A stretch of 64,000 nt of DNA from the NCBI GenBank assembly GCA_043789035.1, contig JAYWIG010000361.1, positions 1-64,000 on the forward strand, in the 5' to 3' direction. Below the pieces are notes generated by a model. It did not search any database. It saw only the letters and a program-made list of their open reading frames with translations, and was not told the DNA's origin. Shown in pieces: positions 52,762-62,973 of this stretch (position 1 is the first letter of the stretch; every line of letters starts with the position of its first letter). Source of the stretch: JAYWIG01 sp043789035 (lineage in GTDB: Bacteria > Pseudomonadota > Gammaproteobacteria > Burkholderiales > Burkholderiaceae_E). The position numbers and the translations under genes are program-made.

Positions 52762-54045
52762 ATGCAACTCACTAAAATCGACATCCCTGCTTACATAAAA
52801 GACCTTGGCACCCGAGCAAGGGCTGCGTCGCGTTTGATGAGCAAAGCCTCCACAACAGCGAAGAATACTGCTTTGATAGCGACTGCAATAGCGATTCGAG
52901 CCAATGCCTTAGCGATTAAAGCAGCCAACGCGAAAGATGTAGCCCATGCGAAATTAAACAACCTCGATGCAGCATTTATTGACCGATTAATTGTTTCTGA
53001 CAAAACCATTGCGACGATGGCCGAAGGCCTAGAGCAAATCGCCACCCTAGCGGACCCTATCGGTGAAATTTCTGGCATGAGGTTTATGCCCAGTGGAATC
53101 CAAGTTGGGAAGATGCGCGTACCGCTTGGAGTAATCGGCATCATTTATGAATCTCGCCCGAATGTTACGATCGATGCTGCTGGCCTTTGCATTAAATCGG
53201 GTAACGCCACAATTCTGCGCGGTGGTTCCGAATCGATTCATAGCAACCAAGCACTTGCCGCCTGTATTCGAGAGGGCTTAAACGCCGCGGATTTGCCCGG
53301 CGCAGCGGTACAAGTGATTGAAACAACAGATAGAGCAGCGGTGGGGGAACTCATTCGGTCGCCTCAGTTCGTCGACGTAATCGTGCCTCGCGGTGGCAAA
53401 TCACTCATCGCCCGTATTAGCGAAGAATCAAAAGTTCCCGTCATAAAGCATTTAGACGGTATTTGCCATGTGTATGTCGATGCGTCTGCAGACGTCCTAA
53501 TGGCGATCAAAATTGCTGACAATGCGAAAACTCAGCGCTACTCGCCCTGCAACACAATGGAAACGTTGTTGGTTCATCATGAGATAGCAGCAGAAGTATT
53601 GCCAGCACTTTGCAAAATTTATCGAGATAAACAAGTTGAGCTACGCGGCGATGCGGCAACTCGCCTGCTGCTGGCCAAACATGAGATTGAATGTCATGTG
53701 GCCACGGAGGAAGATTGGCGGACAGAATATCTCGCCCCTATCCTGTCCATTGCCATTGTCGAAAATATCGATGGTGCCATAAACCATATCAATACCTACG
53801 GCTCTCAACATACTGATTCGATCATTACTCAAGACCATCCCAATGCAATGCGCTTTCTAAGGGAGGTCGATTCCGCATCCGTCATGATTAATACATCTAC
53901 TCGTTTTGCTGACGGCTTTGAGTTCGGTTTAGGTGCCGAGATTGGAATTTCCACCGACAAACTCCATGCTCGTGGCCCTGTCGGTTTAGAAGGCCTTACT
54001 TCTCTTAAATATGTCGTTTTTGGGCACGGCGAAATTCGTATTTGA
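52762..54045 (+). CDS. proA: Gamma-glutamyl phosphate reductase
   Basis: A 427-residue NADPH-dependent aldehyde-dehydrogenase-fold enzyme; it makes glutamate-5-semialdehyde in proline synthesis. [20 protein letters not shown] near 121-140, [13 protein letters not shown] near 144, [15 protein letters not shown] near 208, and the catalytic Cys in [14 protein letters not shown] near 257 are visible. ATG 52762 is 5 nt after holA; the longer frame upstream lies inside holA. proC, the next step, is in this window at 62157. Confidence 0.95.
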   Translation: MQLTKIDIPAYIKDLGTRARAASRLMSKASTTAKNTALIATAIAIRANALAIKAANAKDVAHAKLNNLDAAFIDRLIVSDKTIATMAEGLEQIATLADPIGEISGMRFMPSGIQVGKMRVPLGVIGIIYESRPNVTIDAAGLCIKSGNATILRGGSESIHSNQALAACIREGLNAADLPGAAVQVIETTDRAAVGELIRSPQFVDVIVPRGGKSLIARISEESKVPVIKHLDGICHVYVDASADVLMAIKIADNAKTQRYSPCNTMETLLVHHEIAAEVLPALCKIYRDKQVELRGDAATRLLLAKHEIECHVATEEDWRTEYLAPILSIAIVENIDGAINHINTYGSQHTDSIITQDHPNAMRFLREVDSASVMINTSTRFADGFEFGLGAEIGISTDKLHARGPVGLEGLTSLKYVVFGHGEIRI

Positions 54046-54069
54046 CCCCTCACCCCTCAAGGAAAAGAG

Positions 54070-54513
54070 ATGGATACCGGTTACCTCTGGATTAAAGCGT
54101 TCCATATTATTTTTATTACCTCATGGTTCGCGGCATTGTTTTACCTGCCACGTATCTATGTCAACCTCGCGATGATTGACGGCCATCATCCAAGTGCGGA
54201 ACGTACACGCCTTCTCGGTATGGCAAGAAGGCTGTATCGATTTAGTCATCCGTTGATGGGCCTTGCGCTTCTTTTAGGTGTCTGGATGTGGTTAGGCTAT
54301 GGCGTCGGTTTAAGCACAAGTAGTGGCTGGATGCATGCGAAACTATTCTTAGTGCTTCTCATCATTGGCTTTCAAGTCATGAATGGTCGGTTACTTAAGC
54401 GCTTGGAAAATGGCCGCAACATTCACTCCCACACTTGGTATCGCGTATACAACGAAGCGCCTGTATTGCTACTAGTAATCATTGTTATTCTCGTTGTTGT
54501 TAAACCTTTCTGA
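54070..54513 (+). CDS. hemJ: HemJ/CopD-family membrane protein (protoporphyrinogen oxidase HemJ-like)
   Basis: A 147-residue inner-membrane protein with four helices. YLWIKAFHIIFITSWFAALFYLPRIYVNLAM near 5-35 contains the His and the YLPR motif of HemJ (UPF0093), and GWMHAKLFLVLLIIGFQ near 90-105 the second conserved His-Lys. HemJ oxidises protoporphyrinogen IX in bacteria without HemG or HemY. In betaproteobacterial annotation the same protein is often called CopD family. It follows proA by 24 nt; AAGGAAAAG upstream is a fair RBS. Confidence 0.82.
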   Translation: MDTGYLWIKAFHIIFITSWFAALFYLPRIYVNLAMIDGHHPSAERTRLLGMARRLYRFSHPLMGLALLLGVWMWLGYGVGLSTSSGWMHAKLFLVLLIIGFQVMNGRLLKRLENGRNIHSHTWYRVYNEAPVLLLVIIVILVVVKPF

Positions 54514-54527
54514 TTCATTTCCAAACT

Positions 54528-55124
54528 ATGCAAACCATCGAATACTTCATCGCCCCACAATCACCCTATTGTTACTTTGGTCATGCCCGTCTCATCGAAA
54601 TTGCAAAACGTCAGGGCGCAAAAATTAAGATGAAGCCTATAGATTTGGGCGGTAAAGTTTTTCCGGTTTCAGGTGGCTTACCGGTAGCACAAAGGCCGGC
54701 GCAACGACTTGCTTATCGTTCGGTGGAGTTAAAGCGATGGGCCGACTATTTAAAAGTACCCTTTAACATTGCTCCGAAGTACTTTCCTGTGAGCGGGGAT
54801 TTAGCCGCGAAGATGACAATCGCAGCACCCACTGAAGAAGGTTCATGCAATTTTGCAGGAGCAGTTCTTAAAGCGGTATGGGCAGATGAACTCAATATTG
54901 CTGACGAAGCTGTATTAGTTTCTTTGGCAAACCAATGCGGATTAGACGGAGTGGCGATGTTGGCACAAGCGCCAAATTGTCAGGCGCAATACGATGCTTA
55001 CTCCCAAGAGGCGATCGATGCCAAAGTGTTTGGCGCACCATGGTTTGTACTCAATGGCGAACCATTCTGGGGGCAAGACCGGTTAGATTTTCTTGATCGT
55101 GCTTTGGCTGGGCAGAAAGCTTAA
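54528..55124 (+). CDS. 2-hydroxychromene-2-carboxylate isomerase family (DsbA/GST-kappa fold)
   Basis: A 198-residue thioredoxin-fold protein of the HCCA isomerase/GST-kappa family. EYFIAPQSPYCYFGHARLIEIA near 4-25 carries the Ser-Pro active-site turn, and VFGAPWFVLNGEPFWGQDRLDFLD near 166-189 is the diagnostic C-terminal block. HCCA isomerases act in naphthalene degradation with glutathione, but most genomic copies such as this, in a housekeeping setting, have unknown substrates. It is 14 nt after hemJ and 2 nt before rlmL. Confidence 0.88.
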   Translation: MQTIEYFIAPQSPYCYFGHARLIEIAKRQGAKIKMKPIDLGGKVFPVSGGLPVAQRPAQRLAYRSVELKRWADYLKVPFNIAPKYFPVSGDLAAKMTIAAPTEEGSCNFAGAVLKAVWADELNIADEAVLVSLANQCGLDGVAMLAQAPNCQAQYDAYSQEAIDAKVFGAPWFVLNGEPFWGQDRLDFLDRALAGQKA

Positions 55125-55126
55125 AA

Positions 55127-56287
55127 ATGGATTTTTTCGCACCCTGCCCACGCGGCTTAGAAGCCGCAACCAAAGACGAATTAGTCGCGGTAGGAGCGCA
55201 CATTATTAGTACGCCACCAGGAGGTGTGAATTTTGAAGGTGACGATTCTCTCGTTTACAAAGCAAATTTATGGAGTAGGCTGGCCAGTCGAATTTTGATT
55301 CGTGTCATTGAGGGCAACTATGCCAACGAAGACGAGCTTTACCAACTAGCTTTGAATTTCAATTGGGAAGAATGGTTTGGTTCGCATAAAACGCTTCGTA
55401 TCGACACAAACGCCATTCGCTCACCACTGAAAAGCTTGCAGTTCGCAACCTTGCGGGTTAAGGACGGTATTGTCGACCACTTTCGCCATGTAGGCGGAGA
55501 TCGCCCCTCTATCGACACCCATAACCCAGATGTACGCATCGTTGTCTTCTTAAACGATACCCAGGCAACCATCTATATCGATACCTCTGGCGAGCCTTTG
55601 TTTAAGCGTGGTTGGCGAGCGGGCAAAGAGGACAAGGGCGCAGCCCCACTGAAGGAGAATTTAGCCGCTGGTGTACTTGCACTTAGTGGCTGGAACCCTG
55701 CTAGCAATATACCTTTGTACGACCCATTTTGCGGTTCTGGAACCATTGTGATTGAGGCTGCCCAACGTGCACTTGACATGGCACCTGGCCTTTCGCGGCG
55801 CTTCGGCTTTGAGCAACTAAAGGGCTATGACCCAGAAATGTGGAAAGCAGTAAAAAGTGATGCGTTAAAGCGTTTTCAAGATGCCAGAGCCGCTCGACCC
55901 AAGCTCAACATTGCGGGTAGCGATTTAGATCCTGAATCAATTGACCAATGCCACATCAATTTAGAGCGAGCTGGCTTAACCCGTGACTCAGTGCAGTTTA
56001 GCTTGGGCAATATAGTCAATCTTGCTGCACCTTTCGAACAAGCTGGCGTGATGGTGGCTAACCCGCCGTATGGCGAACGCATCGAATTACTCGATGGTAC
56101 GTTCTTGGAGCTTGGCGCAAATCTGAGGCAAAACTTTGGTGGCTGGCAGGTGCATTTTTTAACCAGTGATCTTAAATTCGCCGGCACACTCGGCATGCGA
56201 GAAAGAAGAAAAACCCCACTCTTTAACGGTGCCTTAGAGTGCCGTTTGTGGGGTTTTGAGATCTTCGCAAGACGACCTAAGGTTTAA
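55127..56287 (+). CDS. rlmL: 23S rRNA guanine-N2 methyltransferase, RlmL-type with THUMP domain
   Basis: A 386-residue RNA methyltransferase equivalent to the N-terminal half (RlmL) of E. coli RlmKL; the RlmK half is not fused. FFAPCPRGLEAATKDEL at the start, a THUMP domain near 45-155, the KRGWRAGKEDKGAAPLKENLAAGVL block near 165-190, motif I YDPFCGSGTIVIEAA near 200, and catalytic VANPPYGER near 308. It should methylate G2445-type sites. Its last codons overlap the convergent pilU by 4 nt and contain a strong hairpin (56210-56257). Confidence 0.87.
   Translation: MDFFAPCPRGLEAATKDELVAVGAHIISTPPGGVNFEGDDSLVYKANLWSRLASRILIRVIEGNYANEDELYQLALNFNWEEWFGSHKTLRIDTNAIRSPLKSLQFATLRVKDGIVDHFRHVGGDRPSIDTHNPDVRIVVFLNDTQATIYIDTSGEPLFKRGWRAGKEDKGAAPLKENLAAGVLALSGWNPASNIPLYDPFCGSGTIVIEAAQRALDMAPGLSRRFGFEQLKGYDPEMWKAVKSDALKRFQDARAARPKLNIAGSDLDPESIDQCHINLERAGLTRDSVQFSLGNIVNLAAPFEQAGVMVANPPYGERIELLDGTFLELGANLRQNFGGWQVHFLTSDLKFAGTLGMRERRKTPLFNGALECRLWGFEIFARRPKV
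56210..56257 (-). terminator. Hairpin terminator of pilT-pilU, embedded in the rlmL 3' end
   Basis: AAAACCCCAC (56210-56219) pairs perfectly with GTGGGGTTTT (56248-56257), and inner repeats AACGG/CCGTT extend the structure. Read on the minus strand, the stem is followed by TTTTTCTTCTTTC, so it fits a rho-independent terminator for the pilTU transcript just 27 nt past the pilU stop. On the plus strand only four T follow. The stem lies within codons of rlmL about 10-25 residues before its stop. Confidence 0.65.
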
Positions 56288-57417
56288 ACAATACCGAGAT
56301 GCTCAATTCCGGAATTGATATCTCTGCCACCAATCTTGCTATTTAGCTTAATGTTCAAACGCAAATCGTTGACTGAGTCCGCATTACGTAACGCATCTTC
56401 ATAGCTAATTTTTCGAGCTTCATACAAGTCGAATAACGCTTGATCAAAAGTTTGCATACCAAGCTCCCGGCTCTTTTTCATGATGTCTTTAATCATGCCA
56501 ACTTCACCCTTAAAGATAAGGTCAGAAATTAGCGGTGAATTTAGCAAAATTTCGACCGCAGGCACGCGACCTTTTGCATTCAAAGTTGGAATTAAGCGCT
56601 GCGAAATAATACTCTTTAGGTTCAGTGACAAATCCATCAATAATTGATGCCTACGCTCTTCCGGGAAGAAGTTAATAATTCGATCAAGTGCTTGGTTAGC
56701 ACTGTTGGAGTGCAATGTAGCCAAACAAAGATGACCAGTTTCAGCAAAAGTTACCGCATGCTCCATGGTTTCTCTATCGCGAATCTCGCCGATCATGATC
56801 ACATCCGGCGCTTGGCGCAGCGTGTTCTTTAGTGCTGCATGCCAGCTCTCCGTATCAACGCCAACCTCCCGATGGGTAACGATACAGTTCCTGTGCGGGT
56901 GAACAAATTCAACCGGATCTTCAATCGTAATGATGTGACCGTGGGTTGCTTCGTTACGATGACCAACCATAGCAGCCAGCGTATTCGACTTACCAGAGCC
57001 TGTGGCACCAACCACAATCACCAAGCCACGCTTTGTTAACACCACTTCTTTAAGAACATCGGGAATACCGAGTGACTCAAAACTTGGAATTTCCATTTTA
57101 ATCGTACGACAAACAATACCGGCACGGCCTTGCTGCATAAATGCGTTGACACGAAAACGGCCAATGCCCGAAGGGCTGATCGCAAAGTTGCACTCAAGCT
57201 TTTCTTCAAACTCGGCTGCTTGCCTATCATTCATTAGAGCACGGGCCAGTTCCAAAGTATGTTGCCCGGTTAACGGCACGTTAGACACAGGCACCATGCG
57301 GCCATCGACTTTAAACGCCGGTGGAAACTCGGCAGTTAAAAATAGATCGGAGCCATTTTTGCTGAGCATTAAGCGCAGCAAATCGTGTAAGAATTTTGAA
57401 GCTTGTTCGCGTTCCAT
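56284..57417 (-). CDS. pilU: Type IV pilus retraction ATPase PilU
   Basis: A 377-residue secretion-type ATPase. Walker A is VVGATGSGKSNTLAAMVGH near 131-149, the Asp box is ITIEDPVEFVH near 161, Walker B is APDVIMIGEIRDRETMEHA near 200, and the His box is TGHLCLATLHSNSANQALDRII near 223. PilU works with PilT in pulling back type IV pili. It follows pilT after 3 nt in the standard order; the RBS lies in the pilT end (CCAGGATAA). Confidence 0.94.
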   Translation of the reverse strand: MEREQASKFLHDLLRLMLSKNGSDLFLTAEFPPAFKVDGRMVPVSNVPLTGQHTLELARALMNDRQAAEFEEKLECNFAISPSGIGRFRVNAFMQQGRAGIVCRTIKMEIPSFESLGIPDVLKEVVLTKRGLVIVVGATGSGKSNTLAAMVGHRNEATHGHIITIEDPVEFVHPHRNCIVTHREVGVDTESWHAALKNTLRQAPDVIMIGEIRDRETMEHAVTFAETGHLCLATLHSNSANQALDRIINFFPEERRHQLLMDLSLNLKSIISQRLIPTLNAKGRVPAVEILLNSPLISDLIFKGEVGMIKDIMKKSRELGMQTFDQALFDLYEARKISYEDALRNADSVNDLRLNIKLNSKIGGRDINSGIEHLGIV

Positions 57418-57420
57418 TAT

Positions 57421-58464
57421 TTATCCTGGAAAGTTGTCTTTAATAAGGGCCGCGCTACGGGCTTCAGCCATCGAAATCAGGTTTTTTCGAACTAAATCGG
57501 TTAGGCATTGGTCAAGGGTTTGCATACCTAGCGCTGCACCAGTTTGGATGGCCGCGTTCATTTGCGAAATTTTTGCTTCACGAATCAAATTTCGGATCGC
57601 AGGAGTGCCCACCATAATTTCGTGAGCTGCAACTCGGCCATTACCATCTTTAGTTTTGAGTAATGTCTGCGAAATAACAGCTTTTAGCGATTCAGAAAGC
57701 ATCGCGCGAATCATTTCTTTTTCTGCTGCAGGGAAGACGTCGATGATACGGTCAACAGTTTTGGCAGCCGATGAGGTGTGTAGCGTGCCAAATACTAAAT
57801 GCCCAGTTTCAGCAGCCGTCATCGCTAAGCGAATAGTTTCTAAGTCACGCAACTCACCAACCAGAATAATGTCGGGGTCCTCACGTAACGCCGATTTCAA
57901 CGCATTCGTAAAAGACAGTGTTTGTGGGCCAACCTCGCGCTGATTGATCAAGCAGCGTTTAGACTCATGAACAAATTCAATGGGGTCTTCCACCGTCAAA
58001 ATATGTCCGTACATGCTTTCGTTAATATGGTTCACCATCGCAGCCAGAGTGGTTGATTTGCCCGAACCGGTTGGGCCAGTCACCAAGATCAAACCGCGTG
58101 GTTGCATTGACAACTCACCGAAAGCCTTAGGCGCATTAAGCTCTTCAAGCGATAGAATTTTCGATGGAATGGTTCGCATTACTGCTCCGGCACCACGCTG
58201 CTGCATAAACGCGTTCACACGGAAGCGAGCTAGGCCAGGTATAGCAAAGGAAAAGTCCACCTCTAAGTTTTCTTCGTACTCTTTACGCTGAGAGTCGTTC
58301 ATAATGTCGTACACCATGCCGTGTACGTCTTTATGCTCCATCGCTGGCAAGTTAATGCGTCGAACGTCACCGTGCACACGAATCATGGGGGGAAGCCCCG
58401 CTGACAGATGTAGATCAGAGGCTTTGTTTTTAACGGCAAACGCGAGTAATTCGGCAATATCCAT
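57421..58464 (-). CDS. pilT: Type IV pilus retraction ATPase PilT
   Basis: A 347-residue hexameric ATPase: MDIAELLAFAVKNKASDLHLSAG at the N-terminus, Walker A VTGPTGSGKSTTLAAMVNHIN near 130, Asp box LTVEDPIEFVHESKR, Walker B DPDIILVGELRDLETIRLA near 195, and His box TGHLVFGTLHTSSAAKTVDRIIDVFP near 222. AIRNLIREAKISQMNAAIQTG at the C-terminus is the AIRNLIRE helix needed for retraction. RBS AAAGGAAAT. Divergent from yggS with 138 nt between. Confidence 0.96.
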   Translation of the reverse strand: MDIAELLAFAVKNKASDLHLSAGLPPMIRVHGDVRRINLPAMEHKDVHGMVYDIMNDSQRKEYEENLEVDFSFAIPGLARFRVNAFMQQRGAGAVMRTIPSKILSLEELNAPKAFGELSMQPRGLILVTGPTGSGKSTTLAAMVNHINESMYGHILTVEDPIEFVHESKRCLINQREVGPQTLSFTNALKSALREDPDIILVGELRDLETIRLAMTAAETGHLVFGTLHTSSAAKTVDRIIDVFPAAEKEMIRAMLSESLKAVISQTLLKTKDGNGRVAAHEIMVGTPAIRNLIREAKISQMNAAIQTGAALGMQTLDQCLTDLVRKNLISMAEARSAALIKDNFPG

Positions 58465-58602
58465 GCTTTATTTCCTTTGGCTTTTGAGCCAGCTTATCTT
58501 GAGCCATCTGAGAGACTTTGACATCTCAAACACTTACTTCTCCATGGTGCGCTCGGTAAATATAGCCACACATCAGAGCCCGCTCTTGGGCGCACCATCG
58601 CG

Positions 58603-59307
58603 ATGAGCGGTCAAACTATGTTGCACAGTCGCCACGCAAGCCTCATTTCCAAAATTCACGAAGCAACCCTAGCCTGCAAGCGCCCTCTTGGTTCGGTGCA
58701 GCTACTCGCAGTCAGTAAAACATTTCCGGCGGAAGCCGTTTTATCGGTTGCCGAATGTGGCCAGATTGCCTTCGGCGAAAACTATGTGCAAGAAGCCGTC
58801 GAGAAAATTGCTGTGTGTTCCGCTAGACGGCCAGATTTATCTCTTGAATGGCATTTCATTGGGCCTATTCAAAGTAATAAAACGAAATCAATAGCCGAGA
58901 ATTTCGCATGGGTTCATTCCATCGAACGCGAAAAAATTGCCATTCGACTCAATGAACAGCGCCCAGCCCACCTTCACTTGTTGAACGTTTGTATTCAAGT
59001 CAATGTCTCAGGAGAGGCCAGCAAAAGCGGCTGTGCAATAGACGAGGTTGTAGGCATTGCTCAAACAATCACTAAGCAACCAAAACTTCGACTTCGCGGA
59101 ATCATGGCAATTCCAGAGGCGACACAGAATGTAGACGAACTCACAGAGCAATTTACCAAGGCGCGAACAGCACTAACAACGCTACAAAAACTCGGTTTCG
59201 ATGTCGACACACTATCGATGGGCATGTCGTCAGATTTAGCGTTGGCTATTGCGCAAGGTTCTACCATTGTCAGAATCGGAAGTGCTTTATTCGGTAGTCG
59301 AGTTTGA
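58603..59307 (+). CDS. yggS: YggS-type pyridoxal-phosphate homeostasis protein
   Basis: A 234-residue PLP-binding TIM-barrel protein (PLPBP/YBL036C family). LLAVSKTFPAEAVLSVAECG near 31-50 carries the PLP Lys, FGENYVQEAVEK near 55, WHFIGPIQSNKTK near 84-96, and LSMGMSSDLALAIAQGSTIVRIGSALFG near 204-231 the phosphate-binding end. It buffers PLP and affects amino-acid pools, with no enzymatic reaction known. Divergence from pilT is the usual proteobacterial arrangement. The DMT exporter starts in its last codons (TTGA). Confidence 0.93.
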   Translation: MSGQTMLHSRHASLISKIHEATLACKRPLGSVQLLAVSKTFPAEAVLSVAECGQIAFGENYVQEAVEKIAVCSARRPDLSLEWHFIGPIQSNKTKSIAENFAWVHSIEREKIAIRLNEQRPAHLHLLNVCIQVNVSGEASKSGCAIDEVVGIAQTITKQPKLRLRGIMAIPEATQNVDELTEQFTKARTALTTLQKLGFDVDTLSMGMSSDLALAIAQGSTIVRIGSALFGSRV

Positions 59308-60194
59308 GCGCAGTACCGCTAAATGCTGCGTTGCTACAAGTATTACTGTGCGCGATGTGGGGCTTGGGCCAAGTAGGCATTCGAGCGGCAGGAGCAGATA
59401 TTTCACCGCTCATGCATGCTGGCATTCGATCAGCTGGTGCCAGCATTGTTTTATTGATTTGGATTTTCTGGAAAAAACCTCAGGCCCTTAAAATCGACGG
59501 CACCCTTGGATTGGGCATGGTGATAGGAGCCTTATTTGGGCTTGAGTTTATCCTGCTTTTTCAAGGTCTTATGTTGACGACCGCTTCGCGAGGCACCTTG
59601 ATGCTTTATATGTCGTCATTTTTCGTTGCCATTGGTGCGCATTTTTTCATCGCAAACGATAAGCTAAATGCCAGAAAAATTACTGGCCTTGTTTGCGCGT
59701 TCGGCGGGGTAGTTTTAGTCATGCTTGGTAAACCAAGTACGGGCGCAAATTTACCCTCGCCGGAACAAATGTTCCTTGGTGACATGCTGTGCTTACTTGC
59801 CGCAATTGCTTGGGCTGCGACTACTTTAGTGGTGAAGGCGACAAAACTAAAAAGCGCCATGCCGGAAAAAAACTTGATTTATCAAATCGGCTTTTCGAGC
59901 GTGATTCTGCTAATCGCTTCGGCGGTTGCCCAAGAAAAAGGCATTATCCACTACACACCATTATTAGCAGGCGTGTTGGCGTACGGCATCTTCTTAGTTG
60001 CCTCGGTTAGTTACTTAGCATGGTTTTGGCTGGTGTCGCGCTATAACGCCACGACACTTCATGCATTTACGTTCCTAACACCGCTTTTCGCGATGATTTT
60101 CGGAGCCGTATTACTAGACGAACCTCTTGGTGCCAGCCTAGTGCTTGCCGCCGCTTTGATAGCGGCAGGCATTGTTTTAGTCAATAAATCCTAG
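59304..60194 (+). CDS. DMT-superfamily transporter (EamA, two repeats)
   Basis: A 296-residue inner-membrane protein with ten hydrophobic helices arranged as two EamA repeats (about 5-135 and 155-290). The second ends with FTFLTPLFAMIFGAVLLDEPLGASLVLAAALIAAGIVLVN, the typical repeat end. Probably exports a metabolite such as an amino acid; the substrate is unknown. Start is TTG at 59304 overlapping the yggS stop by 4 nt. Confidence 0.88.
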   Translation: MSAVPLNAALLQVLLCAMWGLGQVGIRAAGADISPLMHAGIRSAGASIVLLIWIFWKKPQALKIDGTLGLGMVIGALFGLEFILLFQGLMLTTASRGTLMLYMSSFFVAIGAHFFIANDKLNARKITGLVCAFGGVVLVMLGKPSTGANLPSPEQMFLGDMLCLLAAIAWAATTLVVKATKLKSAMPEKNLIYQIGFSSVILLIASAVAQEKGIIHYTPLLAGVLAYGIFLVASVSYLAWFWLVSRYNATTLHAFTFLTPLFAMIFGAVLLDEPLGASLVLAAALIAAGIVLVNKS

Positions 60195-60235
60195 CCAAAA
60201 AGCCAGGACATTTATAAGACTTAAGCGATGCTGTT

Positions 60236-60499
60236 TTAAGCCATACCCTTAACAGCTTGAGCCAAACGGCTAATAGTGCGAGAAGCGGTGTTTTTATGCA
60301 CTAAACGTTTGTCTGCAATGCGCGCGATGACGCCTTGCGACGCTTGCAATGTTCTTGCAGCCGCATCTTTATCACCACCAGCGATTGCTTTACGAACAGT
60401 TTTCACTGCCGTGCGCAATTGCGAGCGTAATGCTGAATTGTGTGCGTTTTGTTTAACAGCCTGACGGGCGCGTTTACGAGCTGAAGCAATATTTGCCAT
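60236..60499 (-). CDS. rpsT: Ribosomal protein S20
   Basis: An 87-residue highly basic protein, [21 protein letters not shown] at the N-terminus and [17 protein letters not shown] at the C-terminus, full length for bS20. It binds 16S rRNA helices 9 and 44 early in 30S assembly. It is divergent from murJ (89 nt), as in other Burkholderiales. Confidence 0.97.
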   Translation of the reverse strand: MANIASARKRARQAVKQNAHNSALRSQLRTAVKTVRKAIAGGDKDAAARTLQASQGVIARIADKRLVHKNTASRTISRLAQAVKGMA

Positions 60500-60588
60500 G
60501 AGATAATCCGGACGTTTGAAGTTTCTGCGTTTGAAAGAAATTAGAGAAAAGCCTGCGATTATACAATGATTTGGGATAAAGTGACTGC

Positions 60589-62160
60589 ATGAGTTTGTTC
60601 AAAGCTGCAGCTACCGTAAGTGGACTGACCCTAGTCTCACGCATTACGGGGCTAATAAGAGATACGTTGATTGCGTCAATTTTTGGGGTTTCTGCCCTCA
60701 CCGATGCGTTTTTTGTTGCCTGGCGGCTTCCTAATCTGTTGCGCCGGCTTTTCGCCGAAGGAGCGTTTTCGCAAGCATTTGTACCGATTTTGGTGCACGC
60801 AAAAACCGATGCTAAGGGCATAACAGCCCGCATCAAACCTTTGATTAGCAACGTTAGCACTGCCCTTTTCTGGGTATTGCTGGCTGTTTCCGTCATCGGC
60901 GTCATGGCAGCGCCTGTACTTGTATGGTTAATGGCCTCAGGGCTTAAGGAGACGGCTTGGGAGCCTGCCGTCACCATGACCCGGTGGATGTTCCCCTACG
61001 TGTTTTTTATTTCGCTGGTGGCGCTTGCTGCATCCATATTGAACACTTGGAAGCATTTCGCTATTCCCGCATTTGCCCCAGTACTACTAAATTTGTGTTT
61101 TATCGTTGCCTCACTCACGCTCACTAGCGCGTTTTCACAACCGATTTACGCTTTGGTCGCCGGGGTTGTGGTAGGCGGAATTAGCCAATTAGCGCTCCAA
61201 GCATGGGCTCTGAATCGACGAGGCCTGCTTCCACGAATCGCGCTCAATCCAATGCCAGCCTTCCGAGACGGTGCCACGAGGGCAGTCATGGGACAAATGG
61301 TGCCTGCATTGCTAGGTGTATCGGTCGCCCAGATTAGCCTCATCATCAATACCCATATTGCGTCGCGCCTACCTTCTGGTAGCGTGTCTTGGATAACCTA
61401 TTCCGACAGGCTCATGGAGTTTCCGACGGCGCTGCTTGGCGTTGCATTAGGAACTGTATTGCTGCCCAGCCTAGCTAGAGCCAGCAACGAAGGCGATACT
61501 GAGAAGTACAGCAATCTAATCGACTGGGGCCTACGCCTAAGCATGTTGATGGCCGTACCGGCGACCGTTGGTTTGGCACTTTTCTCCGAACCCTTAACCG
61601 CTCTTTTATTTCACTACGGAAAATTTACTGTCAAAGATGTCACGATGACGCAGGTGGCAGTCATTGGCTATGCGGTGGGTCTAATTGGTTTGATTGCAAT
61701 AAAAATTTTAGCCCCTGGTTTTTATGCAATGAAGGATATAAGAACCCCAGTAAAAGTAGCCATCGGCGTGCTTGTCTTAACGCAAATAATGAACTACGGC
61801 TTAGTACCTTTTTTCGAAAAAGCAGGCATGGGGCATGTTGGTTTAACGTTAGCGATTTCTTTCGGCGCGATACTGAATGCGGGGGCACTTTTGGTCATTC
61901 TCTTAAAACGCAGGAGTTATCGCCCAACCTCAGGATGGCTACTTTTTTCATTGCAAATCTTTGGTGCATCTTTAGCCATGGCAGCCCACTTAAGCTTTTT
62001 CGCAGCAAGATTCGATTGGATAGCAATGCAAGGCGAACCGTTGCGTCGAGCCTTTATTACGCTATTTGTCATCATTAGCGCGGCTTCGGTATATGGCGCG
62101 GTCCTTCTAATCATGGGCTTGAACCCGAAGTCATACTTAAAAAGAAAAGAATCGGCATGA
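60589..62160 (+). CDS. murJ: Lipid II flippase MurJ (MviN)
   Basis: A 523-residue polytopic membrane protein of about fourteen helices. [32 protein letters not shown] at the start and [28 protein letters not shown] near 45-72 are MviN landmarks; the Arg residues of RITGLIRD and the central cavity region ([22 protein letters not shown] near 265) are kept. It flips the peptidoglycan precursor lipid II. The stop overlaps proC by 4 nt (ATGA). Confidence 0.95.
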   Translation: MSLFKAAATVSGLTLVSRITGLIRDTLIASIFGVSALTDAFFVAWRLPNLLRRLFAEGAFSQAFVPILVHAKTDAKGITARIKPLISNVSTALFWVLLAVSVIGVMAAPVLVWLMASGLKETAWEPAVTMTRWMFPYVFFISLVALAASILNTWKHFAIPAFAPVLLNLCFIVASLTLTSAFSQPIYALVAGVVVGGISQLALQAWALNRRGLLPRIALNPMPAFRDGATRAVMGQMVPALLGVSVAQISLIINTHIASRLPSGSVSWITYSDRLMEFPTALLGVALGTVLLPSLARASNEGDTEKYSNLIDWGLRLSMLMAVPATVGLALFSEPLTALLFHYGKFTVKDVTMTQVAVIGYAVGLIGLIAIKILAPGFYAMKDIRTPVKVAIGVLVLTQIMNYGLVPFFEKAGMGHVGLTLAISFGAILNAGALLVILLKRRSYRPTSGWLLFSLQIFGASLAMAAHLSFFAARFDWIAMQGEPLRRAFITLFVIISAASVYGAVLLIMGLNPKSYLKRKESA

Positions 62161-62972
62161 ACATTACTTTTATCGGTGGCGGCAATATGGCCACGGCTCT
62201 AATCGCAGGCCTTGCGAAAGGTAGTGCCCAGCATCAGGTTCGAGTCGTAGAACCGATGGCAGAGCAACGTCAAAAACTGAAGTCTGCATTTGGCCAAAAC
62301 ATTTCAACCTTGGCATTCGAATGCTTAGAAGAAATTAACGCGCAATGCGCTGCTGCTCAGGTAATCGTTCTAGCGGTAAAGCCACAACAAATGGAAATTG
62401 CTTGCCAAACGCTTGGCAAGTACAGGCCAGAGGGCTTACTCTTAAGCATTGCTGCAGGCACCCGGATTGCGTCTATTCAGCAGTGGGCTGGAGGCATTGT
62501 AAAAGTCGTGCGAGCAATGCCAAACACTCCGGCAACACTGGGTTTAGGAATAACTGGTTTAGTGGCCAGCGAAAATACGACAGACGCAGACAAATCAGCG
62601 GCACAGCTCGTAATGAAAGCGGCCGGCGAAGTACTGTGGGTGAACTCAGAGGCAATGATTGATGCGGTTACAGCAGTGAGCGGTAGCGGTCCTGGCTATG
62701 TTTTTTATTTGATGGAAGCCATGCAAGCTGGTGCAATCGCTCAGGGGTTCACGCCAGAGCAAGCGAAGCTTTTAACCGAGCATACTTTCGCAGGCGCCTC
62801 ACAACTCGCTTTGCGCTCCGGCACAGATTTTGGAACATTGAGAGAACAAGTCACGTCAAAAGGTGGCACCACGTTTGCAGGTTTAGAAGCGCTTCGAAAA
62901 GATAATGTTGCCAATGCAATGGTTGGAGCAATCAAAGCGGCAAAGGATAGAGCAGAAGAATTGGGTAAATGA
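62157..62972 (+). CDS. proC: Pyrroline-5-carboxylate reductase
   Basis: A 271-residue enzyme completing proline synthesis. The NADPH loop is ITFIGGGNMATALIAGL near 2-18, VRAMPNTPATLGLGITGL near 115, and the P5CR signature runs from AVSGSGPGYVFYLMEAM near 172 to REQVTSKGGTTFAGLEALR near 228-246. Start overlaps murJ. Convergent with ubiA, 1 nt apart. Confidence 0.95.
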   Translation: MNITFIGGGNMATALIAGLAKGSAQHQVRVVEPMAEQRQKLKSAFGQNISTLAFECLEEINAQCAAAQVIVLAVKPQQMEIACQTLGKYRPEGLLLSIAAGTRIASIQQWAGGIVKVVRAMPNTPATLGLGITGLVASENTTDADKSAAQLVMKAAGEVLWVNSEAMIDAVTAVSGSGPGYVFYLMEAMQAGAIAQGFTPEQAKLLTEHTFAGASQLALRSGTDFGTLREQVTSKGGTTFAGLEALRKDNVANAMVGAIKAAKDRAEELGK

Positions 62973-62973
62973 A

